A stretch of DNA of 49,287 bases. Source: an uncultured Clostridia bacterium (lineage in GTDB: Bacteria; Bacillota; Clostridia; Oscillospirales; Ruminococcaceae). Shown here one piece after another: positions 16,904-26,910 of the stretch (its first letter is position 1; every line of letters starts with the position of its first letter). A program made the position numbers and the translations under genes. The stretch lies in assembly GCA_947627875.1 (NCBI GenBank), contig CANQXS010000019.1, positions 1 through 49,287 of the forward strand. Reading direction: 5' to 3'. The notes beneath the pieces are model-generated. The model ran no database searches and was not told the DNA's origin. It was given only the letters and a program-made list of their open reading frames with translations.

Positions 16904-18202
16904 TTACGTCGCGATTTCTATTTTAAGCGCGGAAACGGTATCGCTTCCGCAGCAAACGCGCTCGCTCACGCCTATTCCCTCGACGAATACCGCCCCTTCG
17001 CTGTCGGCGATAACGATGCGGCTTCTTCGCTCCTGCCGGGTAAGCCCCGCAAGCAGCTTTTTGACGGTAGAGCCGAAGCCCCGCCCGGGAAGGCGTATCT
17101 TTTCACTGCCTACGCAGTGCCTCGCGGTGAAGACCGAGGCAAGCCGCGATTCGTCGACAATAAATCTTAGCTCATCTTTGTTAAAACAAGATATATCAAA
17201 GGGTGAAATTTTTGTGACAATAAGCTTCTTGGCGCCGAGGTCGGCGTTTTCGCGAAGGGTCACCGAAACGTTGAGATTTTCCGGCTCCGAGTCGTATTCA
17301 ATGCTTAGTCTGCCCTCTTCGGACCTCAGGTAAACGCCCTTTCTTATATTTATCCTTCCGCCCGAGAAAACAAGCTCCTTTACCGAGGTTATTCTTTCGT
17401 AGGAAGGCTCGGCTCCGCAGGCTGAAATTATCTTTGAAACGGCTCTTGAGAGCGCCGCGCCGTCGCTTACGCCTGTAAAGTCATACGCCTTGCCGTCGAA
17501 TTTTTCAAGGAGCTTTTGCGCCTCGGCTTCGATAAGGGCGTCTTCCTCGCGGAGGGCTTCAACGCTCGCTCCGAAGGACTTTTCGAGCCCGGGATTTATC
17601 TTTTTGAGCTCGGGAATAACGCTCAGCCTGATGATGTTCCGCGAGCAGTCGGGCTCTAAATTGGTGGAGTCGGTGACAAAGTTCTGACCTTTACACCTTA
17701 AATATTCCTCGACCTCGCCCCGCGTGCAGTTTATCAGCGGGCGGATTATATTCCCCCGCGTCGGCGGGATAGAAGCGAGCCCTTTTACTCCGCAGCCCCG
17801 CGTTAAATTGAATATCGCAGTCTCGAGAGAATCCGAAAGGGTGTGAGCGGTCGCTATCTTGCAGCCACAGGCGTGTTTTTCGAGCGCGGCGTATCTGAGC
17901 TTTCGCGCGCCGAGTTCTATGGAGCAGCGGTTTTCGGCGCAGTAGGCTTTAACGTCTACGTTCTCAATGTAAAGCTCTATGCCTTTACTCTTGCAGAGCT
18001 CCTCGCAGAAGCGCTGATCTCTCAGCCCCTCCTCGCCGCGGAGGTTGTGGTTTACATGGACCGCAAAAACGTCGTATCCGAGGTCTTTCAGGCACAAAAG
18101 CAGCGCGGTGCTGTCGGCTCCTCCCGAGAGCGCGGCAAGCACCCGCTCGCCGTCTTTAAGCATTCCGCAGCGCCCGATCGTCGCTTTAACCTTGCCGATC
18201 AT
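16904..18202 (-). CDS. tilS: tRNA(Ile)-lysidine synthase TilS
   Basis: A 432-residue N-type ATP pyrophosphatase. The PP-loop is LAALSGGADSTALLLCL, and the family motifs VNHNLRGEE, LGARKLRYAAL, ATAHTLSDSLET and NLTRGCGVKGL follow. A C-terminal TilS domain (about 350-430) is present. It converts C34 of the CAU anticodon in tRNA(Ile) to lysidine so that it reads AUA. The open frame extends upstream into dnaB, but the ATG at 18202 overlaps the dnaB stop (ATGA), which fixes the start by translational coupling. Confidence 0.95.
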   Translation of the reverse strand: MIGKVKATIGRCGMLKDGERVLAALSGGADSTALLLCLKDLGYDVFAVHVNHNLRGEEGLRDQRFCEELCKSKGIELYIENVDVKAYCAENRCSIELGARKLRYAALEKHACGCKIATAHTLSDSLETAIFNLTRGCGVKGLASIPPTRGNIIRPLINCTRGEVEEYLRCKGQNFVTDSTNLEPDCSRNIIRLSVIPELKKINPGLEKSFGASVEALREEDALIEAEAQKLLEKFDGKAYDFTGVSDGAALSRAVSKIISACGAEPSYERITSVKELVFSGGRINIRKGVYLRSEEGRLSIEYDSEPENLNVSVTLRENADLGAKKLIVTKISPFDISCFNKDELRFIVDESRLASVFTARHCVGSEKIRLPGRGFGSTVKKLLAGLTRQERRSRIVIADSEGAVFVEGIGVSERVCCGSDTVSALKIEIAT

Positions 18203-19566
18203 TGTTCGCGCTTGGTGTCTACGCTCCGAAAGAGCGTGTATTCGCCGAGGTATGCAAGGTTTACCGTTCCCGTTGAGCCGTGGCGGTTCTTCGCGACTAT
18301 GCACTCCGCCGCCGACTGGTTGGGGTTCTGCTTGTCATACATCGACTCGCGGTAAATAAACAGAATTATATCGGCGTCCTGCTCTATTGAGCCCGACTCG
18401 CGGAGGTCTGATGGCACCGGACGGTGGTCCTGCCTCGACTCGACCGAACGGTTGAGCTGGGAAAGCAGGATTATCGGGACGTTCAACTCTTTTGCCATAA
18501 GCTTTATCTGCCTCGTTATCTCCGAGACCTCGGTTACGCGGTTGGTATGGTTGGCGGGCGACTCCATAAGCTGGAGGTAGTCGATAACTACGAGCCCGAG
18601 ATTTCTCATTCTTCTGAGTTTAGCCTTTATCTGGGGGACGGTTATTCCCGCGGTGTCGTCGATGTAAACCTCCATCTGTGAGAGGGCGTCAGCGGCTTCG
18701 GCGAGCTTTATCCATTCGTCGGTCGAGATCATTCCGCCGGTGAGAGAGGTATTCGGAACGAGCGACTCCGCCGACAACATTCTAAGCGCGAGCTGCTCTT
18801 TCGACATTTCGAGCGAGAATATCGCTATTTCGGCATTTTTCGCGCGCTTGGCTACGTTTGCCGCAATGTTTACGGCAAAGGTGGTCTTTCCCGAGCCGGG
18901 GCGCCCCGCGACGACTATCATATCCGATTTATTGAGCCCCGATATGTAGGAATCGAGCAGAGAATAGCCGGAGCGAAGCCCCTGATACTGCTCTTTTTCG
19001 TCGCCCGAAAGCTTCTGGATCCTGTCGTAAGCCGAGACGATTATTTCGCTCAGGCGGGTAAGCCCTTCGATCTCTCGCCCCTGGCGAATGTCGTATATCT
19101 TCTGCTCGGCGAGGTCCAAAAGGTTTTTGGCGTTCTCCGAGCCTTCCGCCGCGGCTTCGGTTATATCGCCGCAGGCTCTTATAAGCGAGCGGAGAAGGTA
19201 TTTGTCTTCGATTATCCGGCAGTGGCTCTCGAATACGGTTTTCGACGTTGTGGAGACATTATCTATAAGACCTTTGAGATAGGTCTTAGCCATAGCCGCG
19301 GTCTCGAAAACGCCCTCGGCGACGGCTTCGTTCACAACGGTGACCATATCCGCGACCGCGCCGTTGGAAAACATCCGCAGAATAACGGAATACACACCCC
19401 TGTGCTGCTCGCGGTAAAAGCTCTCGGGCTTGATTATCGCTATCGCCAGCGGAAGCAGCTCGGGATTCACAAGCAGCGCGCCGATAACGCTTTGCTCGGC
19501 GTCTAAGCTGTAAGGCAGCTCCCTGCCGCCTATAAGGTCGGTCTGTGACAGTGCTCCGGCAGCCAT
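18199..19566 (-). CDS. dnaB: Replicative DNA helicase DnaB
   Basis: A 455-residue hexameric helicase. The N-terminal helical domain (AEQSVIGALLVNPE) is followed by a RecA-like motor with Walker A GRPGSGKTTFAVNIA, Walker B VVIDYLQLM, LLSQLNRSVE and the arginine-finger region SGSIEQDADIILFIYRE. It unwinds DNA at the replication fork and loads primase. GGGAGGAGG precedes the ATG. It follows rplI by about 30 bases; rplI-dnaB is a common Firmicute pair. Confidence 0.97.
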   Translation of the reverse strand: MAAGALSQTDLIGGRELPYSLDAEQSVIGALLVNPELLPLAIAIIKPESFYREQHRGVYSVILRMFSNGAVADMVTVVNEAVAEGVFETAAMAKTYLKGLIDNVSTTSKTVFESHCRIIEDKYLLRSLIRACGDITEAAAEGSENAKNLLDLAEQKIYDIRQGREIEGLTRLSEIIVSAYDRIQKLSGDEKEQYQGLRSGYSLLDSYISGLNKSDMIVVAGRPGSGKTTFAVNIAANVAKRAKNAEIAIFSLEMSKEQLALRMLSAESLVPNTSLTGGMISTDEWIKLAEAADALSQMEVYIDDTAGITVPQIKAKLRRMRNLGLVVIDYLQLMESPANHTNRVTEVSEITRQIKLMAKELNVPIILLSQLNRSVESRQDHRPVPSDLRESGSIEQDADIILFIYRESMYDKQNPNQSAAECIVAKNRHGSTGTVNLAYLGEYTLFRSVDTKREQ

Positions 19567-19597
19567 TTTAAGCCTCCTCCCGCAAATTTTCGGGGAA

Positions 19598-20047
19598 TCA
19601 TTCCTCGGGTATTACCTTAACGGTCATCTTGGCGTTTACGCCCTGAGTCATCTTTATCTCTATGCCGTAATCGCCGTAAGCCTTTATGTCGGAAGCAAGG
19701 ACGATCTTTTTCTTGTCGACGCTCTCGCCGTACTGAGCCTGAATAAGCTCGCTCACGGTTGCGGCAGTTACCGAGCCGAAGAGCTTTCCGCCCTGACCGG
19801 CTTTTGCTTTGACAGTCAAAACCGCGCCGTTGAGTTTTTTGGCGCAGGCCTCCGCCTCGCTCTTTGCGACCTCGAGCCTGTGCTGCTCCGAAGCCTTTTT
19901 GCCGGCAAGGTCGTTTACGTTCTTGGCGGTGGCTTCAACGGCGAAGCCGCGGGCAAGAAGATAGTTGCGCGCATAGCCGTCGGCAACGTTGAGAACGTCG
20001 CCCGCCTTGCCCGAGCCCTTTACGTCTTTTATAAGTATAACTTTCAT
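19598..20047 (-). CDS. rplI: Large ribosomal subunit protein bL9
   Basis: A 149-residue protein with the L9 signature [30 protein letters not shown] (N-terminal RNA-binding domain with the Gly/Lys-rich loop), the long connecting helix (about 40-75) and the C-terminal domain. The length is normal. The ATG has GGAGGAGAT upstream and lies 22 bases after the gdpP stop. Confidence 0.97.
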   Translation of the reverse strand: MKVILIKDVKGSGKAGDVLNVADGYARNYLLARGFAVEATAKNVNDLAGKKASEQHRLEVAKSEAEACAKKLNGAVLTVKAKAGQGGKLFGSVTAATVSELIQAQYGESVDKKKIVLASDIKAYGDYGIEIKMTQGVNAKMTVKVIPEE

Positions 20048-20069
20048 AGGATCTCCTCCTTTATGTTGT

Positions 20070-22019
20070 TCAGGATTTTATCAAAAAGTCTTCGATAGCG
20101 CCCTTGACCTTCTCTATCGCTTCGTCGACCGAGATATCGAGCTGGGCTCCCGCCATCGTCTGATGCCCGCCTCCGCCTATGGCTTCCATAATAAGCTGGA
20201 CGTTGAAGGAATCCATCGAGCGGGCGGAAATAAAGCAGAGCCCGTCCATTCGGTAGATAACGAACGAAGCCTTTACGTCGGTTATCCCCAACAGCTCGTC
20301 GGCAGCCTGGGGCGCGGCGAGCCTGAGCTCGGGAGCGGAGGATTCGGTCGCGGCTATCGCGCAGCCGTGAAAAAGCTTCGCCGACTGGATAAGCGCGCTC
20401 TTTTCGCGGTAGGTCTCGAGGGAATCGGCAAAGAGCCTCTTTACGGCAACAGTGTCGGCTCCCGATTTTTTGAGATACGCCGCAGCCTCAAAAGTCCTCG
20501 CGCCGGCGCGCATAACGAAGTTCTTGGTGTCGAGCATTATGCCCGCCAAAAGAGCCTCTGCCTCGGCGACCGAAATATGGCAGTCGTCGCCGAAATACTG
20601 AATAAGCTCGGTCACCATTTCGCAGGCGGAGGAGGCAAACGGCTCGTGGAAGAACACGACCGCGTTGTCTATATGGTTCACCATCTTGCGGTGGTGGTCG
20701 ATAACTACTACCTGCGAGGCGGATTCATAGAGCTCCTTCGAGTCGAGCATATCGGGGTTATGGGTGTCACAGATAATGAGAAGGTCGCGGTCGGTAAATT
20801 CGAGCCGTGCGGCGGTTACAGACTTGAAGTAATCGTGACCGCAGCGCTCGCTTATATGAGCTATCAGCGACTTCGAGAGGTTCCTTTCGAGGTCGAGGAC
20901 GCAGCAGGCGTTCTTTCCGAGGCTGCGGAATGCTCCGCATAAGCCTACCGACGCCCCGAGGCAGTCGAAATCGGCGAGGCGGTGACCCATAATGTATACG
21001 TTCCCGCAGTTGGCAGCAAGCTCTTTTAACGCCGCGGCGATTATTCTCGTTTTTACCTTTGCCGACTTTTCTATGCCTTTGGAAACTCCGCCGAAGAATT
21101 CAAAGCCGTTTTCGGTCTTGACGGCAGCCTGGTCGCCGCCCCTTCCGAGGCACATATCGAGCGCCTGCCGCGCAAAGAGCTCGCTTTCTGCGAGGTTTTT
21201 GGCTCCCCTGCCGACTCCTATCGAAAGGGTGACGTTAGAGCGCTCGCCGAGGCTTATCGAGCGCGCCTCGTCCAATATATCGAACCTGCGCTCTATCATC
21301 GGGGCGAGGTGGCGCTCCTCTACGATGCAGTAGAAGCGGTCGTTTGAAATTTTGTGGATAATTCCGTTGGTGTTTTCTATAAAGCGCTCGAAGAGCTTTT
21401 CTATCTGTACTCTGAAGCCCGCCTTGTCGCTCTCCTTAGAGTTCTGGAGGACCTCCTCGTAGTTGTCTACGGCTATCAGCATTACCGTCTTGCGGCTCGC
21501 CTTATATTCCTGCTCGAGGGCGACGTGGCTGCTTATATCCACAAAGCTTATCACCAGCAGCCCCGATATCCCCTCCTGAGCGGTAACTCTGTAATGGCGA
21601 TCGAGGATTTTTACCGTCGTTCCGCCGTCGAGGAACATTTTCGCTGCGTTGTTCTCACCTACGAGCTCCGAGAGCTTTATTCCGTATACCCTGTCGTCGC
21701 CGAAGATATCCCGCTCGAAGCAGCGGTTATACCAGATTATCGTCCTGTCGGCGTCGGCGATGACTATGGGCTCGGGGTAGTCCCAGAATTCTTCGCGGTT
21801 GGTCTTTAATATGTCGCGGTCGATGCCGGTGACGTAGCGCGTTACGTTGCGGTCGACTATCGCCACCATCACGCAGAGAACGGCGACGCAGATTATCGAC
21901 ATAGCCGCGGCGCCCGCAGCTATATAGCTCCCTTCGAGATAAAACAGCACCGCGGAGACTGCGCAGACCGCCGCAAGTATCACAAGCGGTATCCAAAGCA
22001 TATGAAGACGCTTTTTCAT
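20070..22019 (-). CDS. gdpP: Cyclic-di-AMP phosphodiesterase GdpP
   Basis: A 649-residue membrane signalling enzyme. Two N-terminal transmembrane helices (about 8-28 and 33-55) are followed by a PAS-like domain (from [23 protein letters not shown]), a degenerate GGDEF domain ([23 protein letters not shown]) and a DHH/DHHA1 phosphodiesterase module. The metal ligands are visible in [30 protein letters not shown], and [13 protein letters not shown] at the C-terminus. It hydrolyses c-di-AMP to pApA, which sets potassium and osmolyte uptake and cell-wall homeostasis. The ATG at 22019 has AAGGACGG upstream; a longer frame overlapping rnj lacks a ribosome site. Confidence 0.95.
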   Translation of the reverse strand: MKKRLHMLWIPLVILAAVCAVSAVLFYLEGSYIAAGAAAMSIICVAVLCVMVAIVDRNVTRYVTGIDRDILKTNREEFWDYPEPIVIADADRTIIWYNRCFERDIFGDDRVYGIKLSELVGENNAAKMFLDGGTTVKILDRHYRVTAQEGISGLLVISFVDISSHVALEQEYKASRKTVMLIAVDNYEEVLQNSKESDKAGFRVQIEKLFERFIENTNGIIHKISNDRFYCIVEERHLAPMIERRFDILDEARSISLGERSNVTLSIGVGRGAKNLAESELFARQALDMCLGRGGDQAAVKTENGFEFFGGVSKGIEKSAKVKTRIIAAALKELAANCGNVYIMGHRLADFDCLGASVGLCGAFRSLGKNACCVLDLERNLSKSLIAHISERCGHDYFKSVTAARLEFTDRDLLIICDTHNPDMLDSKELYESASQVVVIDHHRKMVNHIDNAVVFFHEPFASSACEMVTELIQYFGDDCHISVAEAEALLAGIMLDTKNFVMRAGARTFEAAAYLKKSGADTVAVKRLFADSLETYREKSALIQSAKLFHGCAIAATESSAPELRLAAPQAADELLGITDVKASFVIYRMDGLCFISARSMDSFNVQLIMEAIGGGGHQTMAGAQLDISVDEAIEKVKGAIEDFLIKS

Positions 22020-22056
22020 AACCGACCGTCCTTTCAGTGAAAATCGCGAAGCCGCG

Positions 22057-24081
22057 TCAGATGTCCATAATGTCGGGTATGACCATCGGGCGGCGCTTGG
22101 TCTTTGAGAAGAAGAAGTCGCCGAGCTCGTCGCGAAGCCTGTTCTTGATTGCCGCGTAGTCGTGGCGGGTCTTGAGCTCGTCCTCGCAGACGCTCCTTGC
22201 AAGCTCCTTCGCCTTTATTATAAGCTCCTCGTTTTCGCGCTCATAAACAAACCCGCGCGATATAACGTCCGGACCCGAAAGAAGCCTGCGCCCTATCCTG
22301 TCGATGGTTATATTCACGACGATAACGCCGTCCTGAGCGAGGTGCTGCCTGTCTTTTAAGACAACCGCGCCGACGTCGCCTACTCCGTAGCCGTCGACCA
22401 TTACCTTGCCCGAGGTAACGCTGCCGTTTATCTTTACCGTATCGCCGTCGGTCTCGATCACGTTGCCTATTTCGGCTATAACGATGTTTTCGTCCTTAAG
22501 ACCGATGCTCCGCGCCGTATCGGCGTGGTGGGAGAGATGCTTGAATTCGCCGTGGACCGGAATGAAGAATTTCGGTCTTGTGAGAGCGAGCATAAGCTTC
22601 TGCTCCTCCTGGCAGGCGTGACCCGAAACGTGGACCTCATACATCTCCTCGTAAACGACCTCGGCACCGAGCTTTAAAAGCTCGTTGACTACCCTGCCGA
22701 CGAATTTTTCGTTGCCCGGGATAGGTCTTGCAGAAATGATAATGAAGTCGTTTTCGGTGACGCTCACCTGGCGGTGGTCGTTTAAAGCCATTCTTGTGAG
22801 CGCGCTCATCGGCTCGCCCTGGCTGCCGGTGGTTATAAGGACTATTTTGTCGTCGGTATAGCCGCGCATTTTATCGATATCTATCAGCACGCCGTCGGGG
22901 AGCCTTAAATATCCGAGCTCTACGCCCAATTTTATGACGTTTACCATCGAGCGCCCGAATACGGCGACCTTTCTGCCGTGCTTTTCGGCGCAGTCGATTA
23001 TCTGCTGTATCCTGTGGACGTTAGACGAGAAGGTAGCGATGATTATGCGCTTGCTGCCCGCCTTGTTGAACAGGTTGTCGAAGGTCGCGCCTACGTTGCG
23101 CTCGGTCGGGGTAAAGCCGTGGCGCTCGGAGTTGGTGGAATCCGCCATAAGCGCGAGGACGCCCTCGCTGCCGAGCTCGGCAAATCGGGGCAGGTCGATT
23201 ATTCCGCCCTCTATAGGGGTGTAGTCGACCTTGAAGTCGCCTGTATGGACTATTATCCCCGCGGGGGTCCTGACGGCGACGGCAACTGCGTCGGGAATGG
23301 AATGGTTGACGCGGATAAACTCAACGCTCAGACCGCCGAGCTTTACCGTCTGCCCGGGGGAAACGGTGTTGAGCTTTACCTTGCCGAGGTTGTGCTCTTT
23401 AAGCTTCGAGCCCAAAAGACCGAGGGTGAGCTTTGTTCCGTATATCGGGACGTCGAGCTTTTTGAGAAGATAAGGTATGCCGCCGATATGGTCCTCATGA
23501 CCGTGGGTCAGAACAACTCCCCTTACCTTAGAGGCGTTGCGCTCGACATAGGTAAAATCGGGTATGACGATATCGACCCCGAGCATTTCGTCGTCGGGGA
23601 AGGTCATTCCGCAGTCGATTATAACTATGTCGTCGGCGGTCTCGATGAGATACATATTTTTTCCTATCTCGTTGAGCCCTCCGAGGGAGATTATCTTTAC
23701 CGTAGGCTTCTTGCCGCTGTTTTTCTGCCGGCTTTCGCTCAAAAGCTGCTCCTTCTGCTCTACGGCGGCAGGCTTTTCCTGCGGCTGCGGCTGAGGCTGC
23801 GCCTCGGGTTTGCGGCTCCGGCGTCCGGCGGGTTTCTTTGTTTTCTGCGCTTCCTGTGATTTAGCCTTTTGCTCCGATGATTTTTTCTGTTCCGCTTTTT
23901 TCTGCTCCGCAGACTTCTTCTGCGCGAGCGCCCTGTTTTTCTTGGAGTTCTGATACTGCGACGCCTTCTTTGAAAGCGGCGGTGCGGAAATAGCCGCTGC
24001 TATTGCGGCGTCGAGCGCCGACTGTTCCTGCTTCTGAGGCTCGCGGCGCAATTTGGGCTGTTTGTTTTTCGTATTTGCCAT
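22057..24081 (-). CDS. Ribonuclease J with a long basic N-terminal extension
   Basis: A 674-residue metallo-beta-lactamase/beta-CASP nuclease. The zinc motif HGHEDHIGG, the beta-CASP domain (MADSTNSERHGFTPTE, FGRSMVNVIKLG, ITTGSQGEPMSAL) and the C-terminal HVSGHACQEEQ and FIPVHGEFKHL motifs match RNase J, which processes and degrades mRNA by endo- and 5'-exonuclease activity. The first 125 residues are a low-complexity tail rich in Lys, Gln, Ala and Ser that ordinary RNase J (about 555 residues) lacks. AAAGGAA before the ATG at 24081 supports the long form. It heads the operon, behind a consensus promoter. Whether it is J1 or J2 cannot be said. Confidence 0.93.
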   Translation of the reverse strand: MANTKNKQPKLRREPQKQEQSALDAAIAAAISAPPLSKKASQYQNSKKNRALAQKKSAEQKKAEQKKSSEQKAKSQEAQKTKKPAGRRSRKPEAQPQPQPQEKPAAVEQKEQLLSESRQKNSGKKPTVKIISLGGLNEIGKNMYLIETADDIVIIDCGMTFPDDEMLGVDIVIPDFTYVERNASKVRGVVLTHGHEDHIGGIPYLLKKLDVPIYGTKLTLGLLGSKLKEHNLGKVKLNTVSPGQTVKLGGLSVEFIRVNHSIPDAVAVAVRTPAGIIVHTGDFKVDYTPIEGGIIDLPRFAELGSEGVLALMADSTNSERHGFTPTERNVGATFDNLFNKAGSKRIIIATFSSNVHRIQQIIDCAEKHGRKVAVFGRSMVNVIKLGVELGYLRLPDGVLIDIDKMRGYTDDKIVLITTGSQGEPMSALTRMALNDHRQVSVTENDFIIISARPIPGNEKFVGRVVNELLKLGAEVVYEEMYEVHVSGHACQEEQKLMLALTRPKFFIPVHGEFKHLSHHADTARSIGLKDENIVIAEIGNVIETDGDTVKINGSVTSGKVMVDGYGVGDVGAVVLKDRQHLAQDGVIVVNITIDRIGRRLLSGPDVISRGFVYERENEELIIKAKELARSVCEDELKTRHDYAAIKNRLRDELGDFFFSKTKRRPMVIPDIMDI

Positions 24082-24186
24082 AAGTTCCTTTCTTCGTTAA
24101 AATTTTATTTTTAATGCTTCTTCGCATTTAAGGTTCGTGATTATGTAGAGCAGGCTGCCGCCCGCCCATAGTAATGCATAATAGAT

Positions 24187-24215
24187 ATTTTACTACAAAC
24201 CGAGGAGATTGTCAA
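24187..24215 (-). promoter_or_regulatory. SigmaA-type promoter of the rnj-gdpP-rplI-dnaB-tilS-hpt-ftsH operon
   Basis: On the minus strand a perfect -35 TTGACA (24215-24210) and a -10 TAAAAT (24192-24187) are 17 bases apart. The leader to the RNase J ATG is about 100 bases with no strong hairpin. Confidence 0.85.
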
Positions 24216-24664
24216 GATTGAGGAAGAGAGCTATCGCCCGCAGGATAAAAAAGCAAAAGTTTTCGGTCGAGCCTTTTTCAAAAGGCTCGCGGGGACGAGG
24301 GGCGGAGCCCCCGCCGCGTCCGCAGGCGCGGAATCCTTATACGAATAAAAATCAGGAGGGTAGCCCGAATCCGTCCGGTGGATTGGGGCGAGCCCGAAGG
24401 GCTCAGCCTATGCGGCGTGCGGAAAGTACGGCTTGTGCAAACTTGGACGCCGCATTGGTCCCCTGATTTGCCGAACGACGAGTGAGGCAAATAAAAGCTT
24501 TGTTTGGCACCAAACTGCCTGATTTTTGCTCTCACACCCCCTGACCCCCCTCTCCCTCAGGAGAGGAAGAGGGGGGCATCACCCCGTCACCCGGTCGTTC
24601 ACCGTTCGGCGAACGACCGACCCCTCCCCTCAAGGGGATGGGTATCAAGCTCCTCGAAAAAAAC
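24216..24664. repeat. Gene-free intergenic sequence made of several palindromic repeats
   Basis: About 450 bases hold no credible gene. A hairpin GAGCCTTTT/AAAAGGCTC lies at about 24269-24288, next to CGGTC, and a weakened copy of the CGGTC..TTTTTCAAAA segment is found at 6798-6816. A 28-base element at 24465-24492 (stem TTTGCC/GGCAAA) recurs with about five changes at 1268-1295. Further on, a C-rich/G-rich hairpin (about 24545-24577) and a hairpin CGGTCGTTC/GAACGACCG (about 24591-24620) follow. This looks like stacked small non-autonomous repeats. Confidence 0.6.
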
Positions 24665-26782
24665 TTAATCTTTCTTCCCCTTCAGCCTTTCGGCGATGTC
24701 CGCCGAGATCTCGTTTGCCGCCTCGACGGACACCGACTCGATATAAAGCGACACCGCCCTGCCGCTCTTCGCGGGGCGCACAAAAGCCCTCGCTCCTCCG
24801 CTTTCGAGCATAACGTCGGACCCGGCTTTTACCCCCTCGAAGCCCTCGCTCATTATCTTCGGCAAGCCCTCGGGCGCGTCGAAGGTCTTTCGTGTGTAAA
24901 TGACCTTCGGGAGCTCATCGGCGGCGGCTTCGAGCGATATCCCCCTCGAGGTGACATAAGCCGTTACCTCGGCTATCAGCTCGAGAGGGTCGCAGCAGAA
25001 CATACTCAGCTCTGACGAGCCCGCCGCACCCCGTATCACCGACGAGCGGTATTCCTCGGCGAGCTTTTCGCAGGCGAGCGGAGCCCTCGGCGGCAGCACG
25101 ACGCTCTTTCTCTTCTCGAAATACGACTTGCAGCAGAGGATAACGAGATTTTCGTAGGATATGACCGCGTTATCCGTAAGAGCCGAGACGGTCCGACCGT
25201 CGGATGCCGCGGCAAAAGTGACTTTCTCGCCCTCGCCCTTCGGGAACACCTCGGAAAAAACCTCGGCTTCGCGCCTGCTTTCGGTTCGGATAAGCGGGCG
25301 TATTTTCGGGCTTTCGGGTATCAGCGATTTCAGGTGCCTCACATAAAGGTCCGAGACCGCCGCGCCGTCGGCGATATTCGCGGCGCAGACCGAGGCGGGC
25401 GGAATTCTGCTGTATGCCTGAACGGTCTTTCGCTCCAAAGCACGCGAGAGCTCTAAATCTGAGCTTGAGGCGAAATATATCCCGCCGTCGGCGTAGATAA
25501 AATGGGTGCAGCCCAGCTTTCGGGCGCAGAATACCGTTTCTCCGAACGAGGCTCCGCGAAGCCCGTATACCCCGACCCCCGACGAGCGCAAGCCGAGGGA
25601 TACCGCCTCGAAGCCTTCCCCGGGTCCTCCGAGGGCTATCCTGTCGGCGCCGAGAGCCGCTCCGACCGCGCAGCCGAAGCCGAATATATCGCGAAGACCG
25701 TTGAGTCCGAGCGCCTCGCCGCCGTCGCCGAAAGTAAGCGAGGAGTAATTTCCGCCCGAAATGTCGGTCCTTACTATCGCCCCGTCGGGGAGCCTTGTCC
25801 TCGGGGCGACTCTTACGCCCTCCCCTACTGTAACGTCCGAGCCTATAACGCAGCCCTCGCCGAGCGCGGAAAAGCGCTTCATTATCAGCCCTTCGCCCGC
25901 GGTGACGTTTTTGCAGATCACCGCTTCGCATATATCTGCGTTTGCGCCGACGCTCGCGCCCTCGGATATGAGCGACGCCAGAACCCGCGAGCCCGAACCT
26001 ATTGCCGCGCCGTCCTCGACGACAGCTCCCGCAGAAATCACGGAATCGCTCCCGACCGAGGCGCTGCCGAAAATAGCGGAATCCCTGCCCTCGGCTCCGA
26101 GAAGCTCGGTCTGGCACTTTATCAGCGATGGTATGTCGCCGATGTCGTACCAATAGGTCGTATCGACGTATACGCAGAGCTTTTTGCCCTCGGAAAGAAG
26201 CTTAGGGAAAACGTCTTGGGCGAAATCGGTCTTTTCGCCGTCTGGTATCCTTCGCATTACCTCTTTCGAGACGACGTATACCCCGGTGTTGGCAAGGTCT
26301 GTAACGCAGCCGTCGTAGCCCGGCTTTTCGATGAAGCCGGTTATAACCTCGCCGTCGGCGGTGATGAGCCCGTATTCGCGCGGGTCGCTGACCTTTCTTG
26401 CGACAATGGTCACGTCGGCGCCGCACGAGCGGTGAAATTCTGTTATCGCCCTGTAGTCGAACCCGCAGACGCCGTCGCCGCTGAGAACGAGAACGTCGTC
26501 GCCGTTCCAGGCGGCCTTTACACAGCCCGCCGTCCCGAGGGGGACCTCCTCGCGGCGGTATTTAAGATATACCCCGCATTTTCTCTGCCCGAGGGCTTCC
26601 TCCATTTTTTCCGCCATAAAATGAGTGCAGAGAACGGCGGAACGTATTCCGCACGCTCTCAGCCTTTTAAGAAGCCGCTCTATCGCGCTTTCGCCCAAAA
26701 TTTTCACGAGCGGCTTCGGTGTGCCTTCGGTGAGAGGTCTTAAGCGCGTCCCCTCGCCTCCGGCAAGTATTACGGTTTGCAT
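24665..26782 (-). CDS. Sugar-phosphate nucleotidyltransferase fused to a phosphohexomutase-like domain
   Basis: A 705-residue protein. Residues 1-230 are an NTP-transferase domain with the signature LAGGEGTRLRPLTEGTPKPL, the base-binding LGTAGCVKAA and the metal Asp in VLSGDGVCGFD. Residues 240-340 are left-handed beta-helix repeats (hexapeptides such as GSVSVGSD and ICEAVICKNVTAGEG). Residues 345-705 resemble an alpha-phosphohexomutase, but the phosphoserine loop (TASHNP in active enzymes) is not recognisable: the matching region reads CTHFIYADGGIYF. The transferase half should activate a hexose-1-phosphate (mannose- or glucose-type) for glycan synthesis, while the second half may be regulatory. 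AGGAGG precedes the ATG. Confidence 0.82.
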   Translation of the reverse strand: MQTVILAGGEGTRLRPLTEGTPKPLVKILGESAIERLLKRLRACGIRSAVLCTHFMAEKMEEALGQRKCGVYLKYRREEVPLGTAGCVKAAWNGDDVLVLSGDGVCGFDYRAITEFHRSCGADVTIVARKVSDPREYGLITADGEVITGFIEKPGYDGCVTDLANTGVYVVSKEVMRRIPDGEKTDFAQDVFPKLLSEGKKLCVYVDTTYWYDIGDIPSLIKCQTELLGAEGRDSAIFGSASVGSDSVISAGAVVEDGAAIGSGSRVLASLISEGASVGANADICEAVICKNVTAGEGLIMKRFSALGEGCVIGSDVTVGEGVRVAPRTRLPDGAIVRTDISGGNYSSLTFGDGGEALGLNGLRDIFGFGCAVGAALGADRIALGGPGEGFEAVSLGLRSSGVGVYGLRGASFGETVFCARKLGCTHFIYADGGIYFASSSDLELSRALERKTVQAYSRIPPASVCAANIADGAAVSDLYVRHLKSLIPESPKIRPLIRTESRREAEVFSEVFPKGEGEKVTFAAASDGRTVSALTDNAVISYENLVILCCKSYFEKRKSVVLPPRAPLACEKLAEEYRSSVIRGAAGSSELSMFCCDPLELIAEVTAYVTSRGISLEAAADELPKVIYTRKTFDAPEGLPKIMSEGFEGVKAGSDVMLESGGARAFVRPAKSGRAVSLYIESVSVEAANEISADIAERLKGKKD

Positions 26783-26885
26783 ATTTCCTCCTGTTTACGC
26801 CGGCGCAGCGCGGACCGCGCCGAAAATGTAAATATATTCTTCCCGCGAATTATGCGTATAAACAGGATAATGCTAAAATAATGCG

Positions 26886-26906
26886 AAAAAGCCCGAAAAA
26901 GGGGCT
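26886..26906 (-). terminator. Intrinsic terminator after the PIN-like gene
   Basis: On the minus strand a 5-bp stem AGCCC/GGGCT with a seven-base loop is followed by TTTT, a few bases past the stop at 26911. Confidence 0.65.
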
Positions 26907-26910
26907 GTGC

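Noticed and set aside
24209-24535. Small frames on both strands in the intergenic repeat cluster
   Set aside because: No ribosome sites, arginine/proline-rich composition from GC-rich palindromes, and overlap with inverted repeats.
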